From Fenollaria sporofastidiosus (GTDB lineage Bacteria > Bacillota > Clostridia > Tissierellales > Peptoniphilaceae): a stretch of DNA of 64,000 nt. Shown in pieces: positions 1 through 8,281 of this stretch (within the stretch, counting starts at the first letter, position 1; each line of letters starts with the position of its first letter). A program made the position numbers and the translations under genes. The stretch spans positions 62,001 through 126,000 of the forward strand of contig NZ_OW968186.1 of NCBI RefSeq assembly GCF_943169635.2, read 5' to 3'. The notes beneath the pieces are model-generated. The model saw only the letters and a program-made list of their open reading frames with translations, was not told the DNA's origin and did no database searches.

Positions 1-22
1 TTCCACGAAAGGAGAGAGGATA

Positions 23-253
23 TTACTTAATTTCAAATGACAAAATCTTTGTAATCAGTCTGGTTTCCATTCTTCCACGTAAGACTTCATCAACGACCAT
101 ACTTTGATTGCCATATTCATCTTTCATAAGTCGTAGGGAACGCTTCGTTATGTACCCTCTGTAATGATGTAGAATCTGGTTAATCGCTTCGGTATCGCCA
201 TCTGTTGCCTTTACAATGAGAGGAAAGGGAATCATAGGATATTGTGTTTTCAT
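23..253 (-). CDS. orf8: Tn916 Orf8, small regulatory protein
   Basis: This 76-residue protein matches the Orf8 position in Tn916: its start overlaps the stop of orf7 by four bases, so the two are translationally coupled. It begins MKTQYPMIPFPLIVKATDGD and has a basic central section. In the N-terminal part the spacing of residues such as AINQILHHYRGYI resembles the start of sigma-like helix-turn-helix proteins. In Tn916, orf7 and orf8 lie in the transcript that reads from tet(M) toward xis/int and are linked to control of excision and transfer; that role is known for the element and is not visible here. Confidence 0.85.
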   Translation of the reverse strand: MKTQYPMIPFPLIVKATDGDTEAINQILHHYRGYITKRSLRLMKDEYGNQSMVVDEVLRGRMETRLITKILSFEIK

Positions 254-672
254 TCTTCAAATTCCTCCATAAACTTTTTAATTAAGGCTAGTCCACTGGT
301 TCTATGCCGATAGACAGTAGAACGGTTCAATTTCAACAGGTCTGCAATTTCTGAATCGCTCATGTCCATAAAGTAAAACAGCAGTAGAATTTCACGTTTC
401 TTGTCTGGCAACTCACGTAATGCTTCACTCAACAAATCATTTTCAACGCCTACTGATAACCCATTGAGTGTAAAAATCTGAAAGTCAGTTGAATAGTTAT
501 CTGTTGTCGCAAACTGGCTAACAAGATAATCGCCAACATCCGAAAAGGACACCTCACGCTTTGCAATCCTTGAAAGATAAAGCATATAATTCTTTCGCTC
601 GTCTTCCATAGCACGTTTACAGATATAGTCAAACTGATTTTCTATTGTGGTCTGAAAAGAAGATGGTTTCAT
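250..672 (-). CDS. orf7: Tn916 Orf7, sigma-70-like regulator
   Basis: A 140-residue protein whose C-terminal part (LSEALRELPDKKREILLLFY, then a helix-turn-helix through LLKLNRSTVYRHR) is a sigma-70 region 4 type DNA-binding fold. The ATG at 672 is preferred because a strong GGGGGTGAG ribosome site sits just upstream; a GTG three codons earlier falls inside that site. It is transcribed toward int and overlaps orf8. In Tn916 it is part of the relay by which tetracycline-induced transcription from tet(M) turns on int/xis and transfer functions (family knowledge). Confidence 0.9.
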   Translation of the reverse strand: MKPSSFQTTIENQFDYICKRAMEDERKNYMLYLSRIAKREVSFSDVGDYLVSQFATTDNYSTDFQIFTLNGLSVGVENDLLSEALRELPDKKREILLLFYFMDMSDSEIADLLKLNRSTVYRHRTSGLALIKKFMEEFEE

Positions 673-813
673 GTTTCTCACCCCCTTTCTGTCTAGGAAA
701 GGAAGTGAGCCTTGCTCGTTTATCTCCTTTCACTCTTAGTCCCAATGTGAAAGGGGGATTTGTTGCATTACTGATAAATAAACTTTGTAAAAAAGTTCTG
801 AATAGCCAAAAAA

Positions 814-847
814 GCATATAAACAGATTTATTTCTCTGTTTACATGC
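814..847 (-). terminator. Hairpin terminator between orf9 and orf7
   Basis: A 12-base inverted repeat with 11 matches (814-825 and 836-847, 10-base loop) is followed on the minus strand by a run of T. It would terminate leftward transcripts coming from the tet(M) side before orf7, so it is a candidate control point for read-through into orf7/orf8. Confidence 0.6.
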
Positions 848-950
848 TTCTGTTATTCTATCTATATGATTTATAAAACCACATTGGTGGACGTACTTAT
901 CTATTGCAGATAGACGACTTTTTTTGACAAGAACCCAATGTAAGGAAATT

Positions 951-1020
951 TATTGTATATGATGTACTTCATGGCGACGTTGACCTCCAACAAACCGCCA
1001 TTTGGAAGTAATATACAATA
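951..1020. promoter_or_regulatory. Long imperfect palindrome between orf9 and orf7
   Basis: The arms 951-976 and 996-1020 share TATTGTATAT/ATATACAATA at their outer ends and ATGGCG/CGCCAT at their inner ends, with weaker matching between. It lies in the 500-base divergent region between orf9 and orf7. This is where the Orf9 repressor would be expected to act, so it may be an operator or a structured leader. The rest of the region holds the flanking hairpins listed separately and no gene. Confidence 0.4.
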
Positions 1021-1036
1021 TTTTAACAGCGTAAAT

Positions 1037-1081
1037 AGCACTACCATATAACGGTTTTTTTTATTGGCGTTTAGTAGTGCT
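1037..1081 (+). terminator. Terminator-like hairpin ahead of orf9
   Basis: AGCACTAC at 1037-1044 pairs with GTAGTGCT at 1074-1081, followed on the plus strand by a T-rich stretch. The loop is long (29 bases), which lowers confidence. It would terminate rightward transcription about 95 bases before orf9. Confidence 0.4.
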
Positions 1082-1176
1082 TTTTATTAAATATAAACCT
1101 ATAAACCATATAACACGTTTTTCTATACCTGTTTTTAATTCAGTAGGAACAATAAAATGTATAGAGGTGGTCTACT

Positions 1177-1530
1177 ATGCGTAAAAAAGAAGATAAATAT
1201 GATTTTAGAGCCTTTGGTTTAGCCATTAAAGAAGCTCGATTGAAACGAGGTTTAACTCGTGAACAAGTGGGAGCATTGATTGAAATTGACCCACGGTACT
1301 TAACTAATATTGAAAATAAAGGGCAACACCCCAGCATACAAGTTCTTTATGACCTTGTATCGTTACTTCATGTTTCCGTTGATGAATTTTTCTTACCTGC
1401 TAATAACTTGGTAAAAAGCACCCGACGATTACAGATAGAGAAATACATGGATAGCTTTACAGACAAAGAACTATCCTTAATGGAATCTTTAGCCAGCGGT
1501 ATCAACGAAGCAAGAAACATCGAAGACTAA
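1177..1530 (+). CDS. orf9: Tn916 Orf9, Xre-family repressor
   Basis: The only rightward gene in the visible transposon. The 117-residue protein has an N-terminal Xre/Cro-type helix-turn-helix at about residues 12-65 ([20 protein letters not shown], then [13 protein letters not shown]). A GAGGTGG ribosome site precedes the ATG. In Tn916 Orf9 is proposed to repress the orf7 promoter and to be silenced by antisense read-through from tet(M) when tetracycline is present. Its convergent arrangement with orf6/tet(M) fits that model. Confidence 0.9.
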   Translation: MRKKEDKYDFRAFGLAIKEARLKRGLTREQVGALIEIDPRYLTNIENKGQHPSIQVLYDLVSLLHVSVDEFFLPANNLVKSTRRLQIEKYMDSFTDKELSLMESLASGINEARNIED

Positions 1531-1555
1531 TTAAAAGAATCCATACATAACGGAA

Positions 1556-1600
1556 AGAGCCGATAAAATGAGATTGTATTAATCTCATTTTATCGGCTCT
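1556..1600. terminator. Bidirectional 20-bp perfect hairpin between orf9 and orf6
   Basis: A perfect 20-base inverted repeat (1556-1575 and 1581-1600, loop GTATT). It lies just downstream of orf9 and overlaps the last codons of orf6, so it can end transcription from either side. It lacks a long T run, so termination may be inefficient, consistent with read-through from tet(M). Confidence 0.65.
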
Positions 1601-1778
1601 GCGTCTTTGCGTCTGGCTCTGTAATCACAGTTACTTTGAACTGCTTTATTTCAATTAAATTTTCTTGTCTGCATTTCGGACAATAGAGGGGGAATTTTTT
1701 TAATTCAGTATCTTCCCTTATCTTTAATCGTGTTTTATTTCCACATACAGGACACAATATCCACTTGTAGTTTATAAT
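1590..1778 (-). CDS. orf6: Tn916 Orf6, cysteine-rich KTR-type small protein
   Basis: A 62-residue frame with two CxxC pairs (ILCPVCGNKTRLKI and LYCPKCRQE), as in the cysteine-rich KTR family, probably binding zinc. There is no ATG, GTG or TTG before the conserved start. The frame opens just after a TAA at 1800-1802, and the first plausible start is ATT at 1778, six bases after a strong GGAGGAG site. It lies directly downstream of tet(M) in the same direction. Its function is not known. Its 3' end overlaps the 1556-1600 hairpin. Confidence 0.75.
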   Translation of the reverse strand: MINYKWILCPVCGNKTRLKIREDTELKKFPLYCPKCRQENLIEIKQFKVTVITEPDAKTQSR

Positions 1779-1875
1779 AACTATCTCCTCCTTTACACTT
1801 TAATTCAAATCTTTATTAAAAAATATTTCATCTTATTTAACAAGAAACCATATTTATATAACAACATAAAATACA

Positions 1876-3795
1876 CTAAGTTATTTTATTGAACATATAT
1901 CGTACTTTATCTATCCGACTATTTGGACGACGGGGCTGGCAAACAGGTTCACCGGTAGTAACATGGTACCCTTTTAACTCTGTTAAACAAACACTACGTC
2001 CATTTGTAAAGAAAGTTAAATCACTACGATATTCTTGAATACACCGAGCAGGGATTTCTCCACTAAGAATGACCTCATTATTTTTCAATTGAGTGTCTAC
2101 GATGTTCGCACAATATTTAGGAGCATCGTTGTATGCTCGTGAAAGATATTCCTGTGGCGCATAAATTTTAAAACTAAGATATGGCTCTAACAATTCTGTT
2201 CCAGCTTTTTTTAAGACTTGTTCCAATACAATAGGAGCAAGCATCCGAAAATCTGCTGGGGTACTAACAGGGCTATAGTATAAGCCATACTTAAAACAGA
2301 TTTTACAGTCCGTCACATTCCAACCATATAATCCTTGTTCGCAACCATAGCGTATCCCTTCCATAACTGCATTTTGAAATGATTGATTTAAGTATCCAAG
2401 AGAAACCGAGCTCTCATACTGCATTCCACTTCCCAACGGAAGCGGTGATACAGATAAACCAATGGAAGCCCAGAAAGGATTTGGCGGCACTTCGATGTGA
2501 ATGGTATATTCTGCATTTTTTAACGGTCTCTCCATATAAATGACTGTAGGCTCTTTTAGTTCTATCTCCACATGATACTTTTCTTGCAACAGTGCACTAA
2601 TCACTTCCATTTGTACTTTCCCTAAGAAAGAAAGTATAATTTCATGTGTCGTAGAATCCACGTAATATCGTAGAAGCGGATCACTATCTGAGATTTCCAA
2701 AAGGGCATCAAGCAACATTTCTCTCTGTTCAGGTTTACTCGGTTCAACAGTTGTTTGTAGTAGAGGGTGCGGATTTTCAATCTTTTTTCTCTGTGGCAAT
2801 AGTTTTGTATCTCCAAGAACACTATTTAACTTCAAAAACTCATTTTGCAAAATAACAATTTCTCCAGAATAAGCCTTATCGATTTTACATAATTCACCAT
2901 TTATTGAAGTATACATTTCTGTAATTTTTATTTTTTCCTTTTCCGATATTCTAACCGAATCTCGCAAATGCAGTACGCCACTATAAAGACGTATATATGC
3001 AAGACGCTGTCTTTTTTCCGAATACTCAATTTTGAAAACTTTTCCGCAAAGTTCAGACTGACCTCGATGTGTTGATGAATAAAATTTATTCGTAATCACT
3101 TCTATAAGGTTATCAATCCCTATATTGTTTTTTGCACTTCCGTGATAAACAGGGAACAGGGAACAATTCTGAAATCTTATGCTTTCCTCTTGTTCGAGTT
3201 CCAATGCTTCTAATGATTTACCGGACATATATTTCTCTAAAAGGTCATCGTTTCCCTCTATTACCGTATCCCATTGTTCAGATTCGGTAAAGTTCGTCAC
3301 ACACATATTAGGATACAGTTCTACCTTCTGTTTGATTACAATTTCGGCAGAAAGTTTCTCTTTAATATCCTGATAAACCGTTGATAAATCAATTCCATTT
3401 TGGTCAATCTTATTGATAAAAAAGATTGTGGGAATCCCCATTTTCCTAAGTGCATGAAATAATATACGAGTTTGTGCTTGTACGCCATCTTTTGCAGAAA
3501 TCAGTAGAATTGCCCCATCTAAAACTGATAATGAACGATATACTTCTGCTAAGAAATCCATATGTCCTGGCGTGTCTATGATGTTCACCTTCGTATTTTC
3601 CCACTGAAAAGAGGTTATTCCTGTCTGAATTGTAATTCCTCTCTGACGTTCTAAAAGCGTATTATCCGTCCTCGTTGTACCTTTGTCCACGCTTCCTAAT
3701 TCTGTAATCGCTCCACTGTTATATAATAAGCTTTCTGTTAAGGTAGTTTTTCCTGCATCAACATGAGCTAAAACTCCAATATTAATAATTTTCAT
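1876..3795 (-). CDS. tetM: Tetracycline resistance ribosomal protection protein Tet(M)
   Basis: A 639-residue translation-factor-like GTPase that removes tetracycline from the ribosome. GTPase motifs are visible: [12 protein letters not shown] near the start, DTPGH at about residue 75 and NKID at about 128. EF-G-like domains follow, and the C-terminal [12 protein letters not shown] end is typical of Tet(M). The ATG at 3795 is used because an upstream in-frame TTG at 3810 overlaps the GGAGG ribosome site. The gene follows a leader peptide and attenuator. It is full length with no visible damage, so functional resistance is likely. Confidence 0.98.
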   Translation of the reverse strand: MKIINIGVLAHVDAGKTTLTESLLYNSGAITELGSVDKGTTRTDNTLLERQRGITIQTGITSFQWENTKVNIIDTPGHMDFLAEVYRSLSVLDGAILLISAKDGVQAQTRILFHALRKMGIPTIFFINKIDQNGIDLSTVYQDIKEKLSAEIVIKQKVELYPNMCVTNFTESEQWDTVIEGNDDLLEKYMSGKSLEALELEQEESIRFQNCSLFPVYHGSAKNNIGIDNLIEVITNKFYSSTHRGQSELCGKVFKIEYSEKRQRLAYIRLYSGVLHLRDSVRISEKEKIKITEMYTSINGELCKIDKAYSGEIVILQNEFLKLNSVLGDTKLLPQRKKIENPHPLLQTTVEPSKPEQREMLLDALLEISDSDPLLRYYVDSTTHEIILSFLGKVQMEVISALLQEKYHVEIELKEPTVIYMERPLKNAEYTIHIEVPPNPFWASIGLSVSPLPLGSGMQYESSVSLGYLNQSFQNAVMEGIRYGCEQGLYGWNVTDCKICFKYGLYYSPVSTPADFRMLAPIVLEQVLKKAGTELLEPYLSFKIYAPQEYLSRAYNDAPKYCANIVDTQLKNNEVILSGEIPARCIQEYRSDLTFFTNGRSVCLTELKGYHVTTGEPVCQPRRPNSRIDKVRYMFNKIT

Positions 3796-3810
3796 GTGAT
3801 TTTCCTCCAT

Positions 3811-3897
3811 TCAAAAACCCAAAAGGGCATAAAAATCCCAGTGATAAATACTTTTATCACTGGGATTTTTATGCATAACCATAGGTATACAAAGCAT
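3811..3897 (-). CDS. orf12: tet(M) leader peptide (Orf12)
   Basis: A 28-residue frame, MLCIPMVMHKNPSDKSIYHW followed by DFYALLGF, ends 13 bases before the tet(M) ribosome site. In Tn916 this leader peptide couples ribosome movement to read-through: when tetracycline lowers charged-tRNA use, the ribosome prevents formation of the terminator inside the leader. The inverted repeat at 3831-3870 lies within the frame, as that model requires. Confidence 0.85.
   Translation of the reverse strand: MLCIPMVMHKNPSDKSIYHWDFYALLGF
3831..3870 (-). terminator. Attenuator hairpin in the tet(M) leader
   Basis: AAAAATCCCAGTGATAAA pairs perfectly with TTTATCACTGGGATTTTT, a long hairpin inside the leader peptide gene, with a T run at the minus-strand end. 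It is the attenuator that limits tet(M) transcription without drug. Confidence 0.85.
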
Positions 3898-3933
3898 ACA
3901 GATATTCTCTGGATACTTTAGAATCACATGATA

Positions 3934-4035
3934 AAGGTATTCTTAAACTGGGTACAAAAAACTAAGCCCTCCTAAAAAAGGACATCTAATTATTTGTTCC
4001 CACTATCAAATTGACAGTTTATTTAAGAATACCTT
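3934..4035 (-). promoter_or_regulatory. Second inverted repeat in the tet(M) leader
   Basis: AAGGTATTCTTAAACTG (3934-3950) is complementary to CAGTTT plus AAGAATACCTT (4015-4035) apart from a four-base bulge. The arms are 64 bases apart, and the far arm overlaps the short frame at 4019-4042. This can form an upstream structure in the leader RNA whose stability could depend on translation of that short frame. Confidence 0.55.
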
Positions 4036-4042
4036 GCCGCAT
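4019..4042 (-). CDS. Seven-residue upstream frame in the tet(M) leader
   Basis: ATG at 4042 follows AAAAGGAGTTAATAAAT and opens a frame MRQGILK-stop that covers one arm of the 3934-4035 inverted repeat. The good ribosome site and the overlap with the structure suggest that it may be translated as a regulatory micro-ORF. Translation is inferred, not shown. Confidence 0.4.
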   Translation of the reverse strand: MRQGILK

Positions 4043-4073
4043 ATTTATTAACTCCTTTTAAATAGATACTTAA

Positions 4074-4102
4074 ATAATAGCACGTAAGAGCATATTTGTC
4101 AA
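4074..4102 (-). promoter_or_regulatory. tet(M) promoter
   Basis: On the minus strand TTGACA (4097-4102) and TATTAT (4074-4079) are separated by 17 bases, a near-consensus sigma-A promoter upstream of the leader. Confidence 0.85.
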
Positions 4103-4171
4103 GGAATCTCCAATTTTTTATCAAAGAGAGTACGTGATTACAAAATAGCTGTAATAATGTACCAATATTTG

Positions 4172-5107
4172 TTATTCTATAATCTTCCAATTACTCCCGT
4201 TCTTTTCAAGTACCAAATCAAATTGAGATACCTGCGTTGCTTTGGTCTGCTGGTCGATATACTCCACTGTCAGCGATACCGTGACTTGATTATCCTTACG
4301 ATTGTGAATAGGATTTACCAGTTCTTGAAAGATGTACTCTTTTCCGATTGGTTTTAATATCCCGTCATTCACATAGTAGGAAAGTTCACTGGCTGTCGCT
4401 GTAGGATAGAGCTTGAAGAACGTCGTTAAAAACTCATTGATTTCATTGGTTGTAATGGAATCAACCGTCCCCTCACTTTCAATGGCTTTTGGTTTATAAC
4501 TTGATTTCTTAGGTATGTTGGTAATGGTCGGATTCTTAACCAGTACCATATTTCCAGAACCATCTACATAGACACTCACTATATAAGCAGAGTGGACGGT
4601 CTTTGTATTTTCTCCCTCTGTAATGAGCTGGTCTACACTGTAGGTTACATTAAACTCATTGTCGCCAGTTGGCTCTACCGTCCATATCTGAAATCCTCTT
4701 ACAGAAGACGATACAGGAATATCTTTGCGTACTGTATCAACATTGAGAGCTTGAAGTTCATCTGTCAGATAGCCTTTTAGACTTTCCATTCGATTATCAA
4801 TGGACTTATCGGATTGCTCCCATGAATAGTAGACTTTCGCAAAGTTCTCTACAAAATTTTCTACATGATGAGTATCAACGTATTCCTTTTCTATGATAGT
4901 TGTTTCGTGAATAGTATGAGTATCTATAGCTGTAAAGTGCTTGAATATCGCAAAGCTGAAACTAAGCCCTAAAAGTACCCACAAGGCAATCACAACCTTT
5001 TTATGAGGATTGACCTTATAGTAGACACGAGGTTTCTTTTCCTTTGGTATCTGTTTTTCTTTATTCTGATTTTTTCTAAATTTCATCATTAAATCTTCCT
5101 TTCTCAT
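4172..5107 (-). CDS. orf13: Tn916 Orf13, TcpC-like transfer protein
   Basis: A 311-residue protein with a lysine-rich cytoplasmic start, one membrane segment (KVVIALWVLLGLSFSFAIF, about residues 36-56) and an outer domain rich in short strands, as in TcpC/VirB8-like channel proteins. The ATG at 5107 overlaps the orf14 stop (ATGA). An ATG pair at 5089/5086 has a better-spaced AAAGGAAG site and may be the true start. It is last in the transfer operon, before the tet(M) promoter. Expected role: a scaffold of the mating channel at the membrane. Confidence 0.9.
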   Translation of the reverse strand: MRKEDLMMKFRKNQNKEKQIPKEKKPRVYYKVNPHKKVVIALWVLLGLSFSFAIFKHFTAIDTHTIHETTIIEKEYVDTHHVENFVENFAKVYYSWEQSDKSIDNRMESLKGYLTDELQALNVDTVRKDIPVSSSVRGFQIWTVEPTGDNEFNVTYSVDQLITEGENTKTVHSAYIVSVYVDGSGNMVLVKNPTITNIPKKSSYKPKAIESEGTVDSITTNEINEFLTTFFKLYPTATASELSYYVNDGILKPIGKEYIFQELVNPIHNRKDNQVTVSLTVEYIDQQTKATQVSQFDLVLEKNGSNWKIIE

Positions 5108-6105
5108 TGTTTGATTCGTCCTGCTCCCACTAAATGCTGTTGCCAGTAGGGGCTTGTTAAGTCGGCATAACCGATTGGGTCGCCTGCATGAAACATACGG
5201 TTATTGCCAAGGTATATCCCAACATGAGTAATATAAGAGCCAGCGTTATAGGTAGAATGAAAGAAAACCAAATCGCCAGCTTGTGCTTCCGATAGTGGGA
5301 TATGCTGGGTCACATCATATTGCTGTTGTGCGGTTCGTGGTAAGTTAATTCCAGCTTTTCCATACGTCCATTGTGTCAGTCCGCTACAATCAAAAGAAGT
5401 AGTCGGGGAAGCTCCACCGTAAACGTATCGCCAGCCCTCATATTTCAGTGCTTCGTCCATGATGGCTTGTACCGTATCATCATCAAACTCTGTTGTGACA
5501 AGATACTGCGTTACCAGTTGCACATAAAACATATTGCCATAGTTGTATCGCCAGCCCCCATTGATAGGTATGGCTATGGGATTGGGGTAAGACACTTTTT
5601 CGCCACCTGAATACTCTTTTGAGAAACTTTGAGCCAGTTCAAAGGTATATTTATTTCCACGATTAGCCACATACCCTAAGAAACCACCACCATAATTGTA
5701 GGACTGGATAACCGATTCTAAATCTACACTGAGCCTTTCGCTACTGGCTAATAATTCACTGAAATACTTCACACCTTGCTTAATGGATTCTTCTGTACTC
5801 AATGAATTAGGTGGAAGACCGAGGGATTCCGAGGACTGCATAACATCTTCCGCAGTACCGCCCGATTCCACCTGTATAATCGCAAGAAGTATGTTGACAT
5901 ATTCTTCAACGCCATATTCTTTGGCATATTTTTCTACCATAGGCTTATGAGCCAGCACTTCTGCGGAAACATTCACACCTCCATAATGAATATTGGAAAT
6001 TCCGCTGTCCTGTTCATCTGAAAATAAAATGGCAACAAACAGAAGCAGTGAGAAGACCATCAAGAATAATCCAGAACCACCAATCACTAAAGTTTTCAAC
6101 TTCAT
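5104..6105 (-). CDS. orf14: Tn916 Orf14, cell-wall hydrolase (lysozyme-like + NlpC/P60)
   Basis: A 333-residue protein with an N-terminal membrane segment (residues 7-28), a lytic transglycosylase-like domain (about residues 55-190, with IIQVESGGTAEDVMQSSESL) and a C-terminal NlpC/P60 domain (about 210-330, with TSFDCSGLTQW and, later, THVGIYLGNNRMFHAG). The catalytic Cys and His are present. It opens the peptidoglycan so that the mating channel can cross it. Start and stop overlap its neighbours orf15 and orf13 by four bases. Confidence 0.93.
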   Translation of the reverse strand: MKLKTLVIGGSGLFLMVFSLLLFVAILFSDEQDSGISNIHYGGVNVSAEVLAHKPMVEKYAKEYGVEEYVNILLAIIQVESGGTAEDVMQSSESLGLPPNSLSTEESIKQGVKYFSELLASSERLSVDLESVIQSYNYGGGFLGYVANRGNKYTFELAQSFSKEYSGGEKVSYPNPIAIPINGGWRYNYGNMFYVQLVTQYLVTTEFDDDTVQAIMDEALKYEGWRYVYGGASPTTSFDCSGLTQWTYGKAGINLPRTAQQQYDVTQHIPLSEAQAGDLVFFHSTYNAGSYITHVGIYLGNNRMFHAGDPIGYADLTSPYWQQHLVGAGRIKQ

Positions 6106-8279
6106 GGTTTCTTACCGACTTTCTTAATGGTGGCGGTTTTGATTGGTGGTCTACTTCTTGTATTTTGTAGTGGTACTCTTTGAACAGTAGACGGACGTTC
6201 TTTTGTGATTGGACGTTGTGAAGTTCTATCTGCTGTAGTGGTTGAAGTTGCTGGCTTTTGAACGGTTTTTTCTTGAACGGTATTGCCTTGGCGTTCCACT
6301 TTTGGACTTGAAAAATCGGACTTAACTGCTGGACGCTCTTGTTTGGCTTGTTGAGATTCCTTATATGAAGTCTGAATATTAGACTGTTTTGAGGTCTGTT
6401 CATCATGATATTGTTCTTGTCTTGTAGTCGGTCTTTCATGAACAGAAGAAGCAGGCTGTTTTTTCTGTTTGACCTGTTCCATTTCAGAGCGACGCTTCGC
6501 AATGGTTTTTCGCCTTTGTTCCTGCTGTTCCTTGCGTCCACTGGCTCTGTCCGCTTTGGTTTGAGAAATACTACTGGTTAAATCACGGACATTCTCTTTT
6601 ACTTTGGATTTTCCTTGATATACTGCATATCTTGCATTGGTCGGCAAATCTTTAACCTGTTCTTTCAAACCACTAGCAGTGTCTACCATTCTGTCTTTGG
6701 TATCAGCTACTGTACCGATGGTTTGACCGATACGTTTTCCAAGTGTTGATTTTTCCTTTCCGTCTGGTCGGGAGTGATCTGCTTGTGTCCTTGCAGAACT
6801 CCCCGAACCCGACTGTCCTTTTTTACCTGTAACAATGGCAGACCCAGCCCCTAGAGTAGTCATGGAACGTCCAAGTTTCCGCTGTAGACGGTGCATGTGA
6901 GCGTGCATAAGCATACGAGGTTTTCTCATCACACGACTTCCCACACTTTGAGAATCGTTACTCTGTAGAGAAAACATACTCATTAAATCGCCCAGCTTGA
7001 AGTAGATTCCTGCAAAGGTCACAATCTGTAGAAAAGCAATCAAAAAGAACGGATAACCAGCCGATAAGGTATAGAGCATGGTTGAAATACTAAATGCTGT
7101 CGTAATAATCAATGTGATTCCAGCTCGTGTCAAAATGGTATTAAAGAGCTTTGTTATGGCTCGTTTTGACATACCATCAAATGATGGAATCATGCTTAAA
7201 ATAAAGCTCACAGGCAGAAACATAGCATAGATGATAAAAAGTACCTGCGAGAAAATCATGATTCCTGTTAATAGGAATACAAATATGGAAATCCCAATAT
7301 TGAAGACAAATAGGAAGAAGACTGTACCTAAACGGTTAATGGTCTTTGTAATGGTTAGATTGGTATTGCTTCTGTCTTCAATTTCTTCCGCAACAATTTT
7401 TTCTCTGTCTTCGCCATTGTTGGAATCTGGGCTGGTGGAGAGCAGGCTTTCCACACGGTCAATACCGATACTTTCAATGTCTGAACTGTTGTATTGAAGC
7501 AGTAGCCACGGTTGCTGAACCTGTATGGAAAACAGGCTATCTCTGATTAAGTCCACGCTGTCCTTGCCTTGACTATCGGAATGGGGCATGACAATCTTCG
7601 TGCCAAGTGATAAACTGGCATTACTGATGTCTGATGAAAAGTCATTGATTTTTTTAATGTAGTCGGGAGCGTAGGCAATAAAGGAAGCCGATAGGATAAA
7701 CACCAGCACAAAATTCATAATGGCATGAATTGCCTTTGTGGTTTCTCTCTTTATCAGTCCCGTATAGGCAACATAAACCCCAAGAACCAAAATCAAGAGT
7801 AAGAGGAATCCAACATAGAAACCCTCTGTTGAAAATCCGTTTGCACTCACACCAGCTAAGGTCTGCATATTCTTACCAATGGAATCTGCTGTAGCGGAAA
7901 TGAAGTCTAAGGAATAGGCTTCCTGTACTAAGTAACCTGTCGCATTGGAAACATACAAACTGATTGTCCAAATAAAATTGGTAATGGCATATAGTCCATA
8001 CATGACCTGTTTTCCAATCCCGTCCGACCAGTTCCACGGAAGCCAGCCCCAGCTATTATCCACATAAAAATCCAGTTGATAGTTTTCAAGTGGGTATCGG
8101 CTGTATTCATTTGCCACATTGACCGTATCATCTACCAAGCCCGCAGCTTGAACCACCGTTCCCAGCATGGCTAAAAGAAAAATGGCAATCACAAGTGTGA
8201 AAGCCACTGTCATTGCCACTTTACCTAGACGTTTCAGCATCCAGTTTGATTTTATTCTGTTTACTATTGATGGTTTCAC
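6102..8279 (-). CDS. orf15: Tn916 Orf15, polytopic channel protein
   Basis: A 725-residue membrane protein with a signal-like first segment (residues 20-45), about six further hydrophobic segments up to residue ~450, and a long polar C-terminal tail rich in Gln, Lys, Arg and Thr. This corresponds to the VirB6/TcpH-like component of the Gram-positive type IV secretion channel. It lies between orf16 and orf14 with a two-base gap and a four-base overlap, so they form one translational unit. Confidence 0.9.
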   Translation of the reverse strand: MKPSIVNRIKSNWMLKRLGKVAMTVAFTLVIAIFLLAMLGTVVQAAGLVDDTVNVANEYSRYPLENYQLDFYVDNSWGWLPWNWSDGIGKQVMYGLYAITNFIWTISLYVSNATGYLVQEAYSLDFISATADSIGKNMQTLAGVSANGFSTEGFYVGFLLLLILVLGVYVAYTGLIKRETTKAIHAIMNFVLVFILSASFIAYAPDYIKKINDFSSDISNASLSLGTKIVMPHSDSQGKDSVDLIRDSLFSIQVQQPWLLLQYNSSDIESIGIDRVESLLSTSPDSNNGEDREKIVAEEIEDRSNTNLTITKTINRLGTVFFLFVFNIGISIFVFLLTGIMIFSQVLFIIYAMFLPVSFILSMIPSFDGMSKRAITKLFNTILTRAGITLIITTAFSISTMLYTLSAGYPFFLIAFLQIVTFAGIYFKLGDLMSMFSLQSNDSQSVGSRVMRKPRMLMHAHMHRLQRKLGRSMTTLGAGSAIVTGKKGQSGSGSSARTQADHSRPDGKEKSTLGKRIGQTIGTVADTKDRMVDTASGLKEQVKDLPTNARYAVYQGKSKVKENVRDLTSSISQTKADRASGRKEQQEQRRKTIAKRRSEMEQVKQKKQPASSVHERPTTRQEQYHDEQTSKQSNIQTSYKESQQAKQERPAVKSDFSSPKVERQGNTVQEKTVQKPATSTTTADRTSQRPITKERPSTVQRVPLQNTRSRPPIKTATIKKVGKKP

Positions 8280-8281
8280 AT

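Noticed and set aside
629..817. Open frame of 62 codons upstream of orf7
   Set aside because: It runs across the orf7 ribosome site into orf7 in another frame, and no ribosome site precedes it.
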